Origin: CAMTWJ01 sp964643605
GTDB taxonomy: Bacteria > Patescibacteriota > Saccharimonadia > Saccharimonadales > 2-12-FULL-41-12
Direction of reading: 5' to 3'
DNA: 5,258 nt
NCBI GenBank assembly: GCA_964643605.1
Contig: CAZXTF010000033.1
Location: 1-5,258, forward strand
Shown in pieces: positions 5,149 to 5,258 of this stretch (position 1 is the stretch's first letter; each line of letters starts with the position of its first letter). The position numbers were made by a program, and so were the translations under genes. Below the pieces are notes generated by a model. It was not told the origin of the DNA, searched no databases, and worked only from the letters and a program-made list of their open reading frames with translations.

Positions 5149-5258
5149 TGAGAACTGCCAGCGGCAGTTCGCAAGGAAATCTTCCGATGGCAACTAGTTT
5201 GCCAATCGTGAAGTTTCGGGCTCGCCGAAGGTGAGTCGAATCAGGATTCGAACCTTAA
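5149..5258 (+). other. Unexplained hairpin-rich sequence replacing the tRNA T-arm
   Basis: No open reading frame of note and no match to an RNA family I recognise. It holds a run of strong short stem-loops. GAACTGCC/GGCAGTTC (5152-5159, 5163-5170) is perfect with a 3-nt loop. CGATGGCAA/TTGCCAATCG (5185-5193, 5199-5208) has 9 bp with one bulged A. CTCGCC/GGTGAG (5221-5226, 5230-5235) competes with TTCGG/CCGAA (5215-5219, 5225-5229). TCGAAT/ATTCGA (5236-5241, 5246-5251) is perfect. GGTGAG occurs at both 5147-5152 and 5230-5235. It may be the start of an intron, an insertion, an independent structured RNA, or assembly error at a contig end. Confidence 0.35.
5233..5258 (-). tRNA. Possible 3' end of a second tRNA (T-arm and acceptor strand)
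   Basis: Read on the minus strand, TAAGG-TTCGAAT-CCTGA (5241-5257) forms a canonical T-loop, with four of five T-stem positions pairing. It is followed by a seven-base acceptor-like strand TTCGACT and a C. The rest of this tRNA would lie beyond the window. The call rests on about 25 bases, no CCA follows, and the partner acceptor would have to start with A, which is unusual. The same bases also form the plus-strand hairpin at 5236-5251, so this is a weak call. Confidence 0.25.

Noticed and set aside
4986..5174. Upstream extension of the 97-aa frame to a start at 5174 (160 aa)
   Set aside because: It runs through the tRNA-Arg-like sequence and the consensus promoter at 4996-5023; the extra residues look like translated RNA-gene sequence.
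5149..5258. Group I intron, tmRNA or RNase P RNA
   Set aside because: I could not find the conserved group I core, a tmRNA resume frame or acceptor ends, or the RNase P conserved boxes; too little sequence remains to exclude an intron that continues past the window.

Overview
The window reads as a compact bacterial chromosome segment, most likely from the Candidate Phyla Radiation and possibly Saccharibacteria (TM7). That placement is an inference. It rests on small, tightly packed genes, a divergent MurA-like enzyme with an N-terminal Xre-type helix-turn-helix (HTH) domain, a second short HTH protein, bacterial-type promoters lying almost on top of start codons, and the style of the tRNAs. 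No rRNA or marker tree is available here, so the phylum call is tentative (about 0.6). I see no mobile element, CRISPR array or phage gene.

Layout, left to right. Positions 1-53 (minus) hold the first 53 nt of a tRNA-Gly(UCC), cut by the window edge; its promoter overlaps the end of the next gene. Positions 91-1611 (minus) encode an HTH-MurA-like fusion. A 137-bp divergent intergenic region (1612-1748) carries the murA promoter, with a palindrome over its -10, and the leader of glyA. glyA (1749-3026, plus) is a canonical serine hydroxymethyltransferase. It converges on murB (3038-4063, minus) with only 11 bp between the stops, and a palindromic AT-rich motif sits there. A 98-bp divergent region separates murB from an HTH plus DUF3467-like gene (4162-4695, plus). 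That gene's stop codon overlaps the stop of a 97-codon hypothetical gene (4692-4985, minus). The right end has a tRNA-type promoter, a tRNA-Arg(UCG)-like 5' part (5096-5148), and 110 nt of hairpin-rich sequence where the T-arm should be. The minus strand of the last bases resembles another tRNA's T-arm.

Functionally, murA and murB encode consecutive steps committing UDP-GlcNAc to peptidoglycan (enolpyruvyl transfer, then reduction to UDP-MurNAc). GlyA supplies glycine and one-carbon units. The genes do not form one operon: each appears to have its own promoter. Four of the five protein genes have a -10 box 7-11 nt before the ATG, which predicts leaderless or nearly leaderless mRNAs; only glyA has a clear Shine-Dalgarno.

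The points most worth following up are the HTH-MurA fusion with a palindrome over its own promoter, the shared promoter motif of the two tRNAs, and the abnormal tRNA-Arg locus at the right edge.
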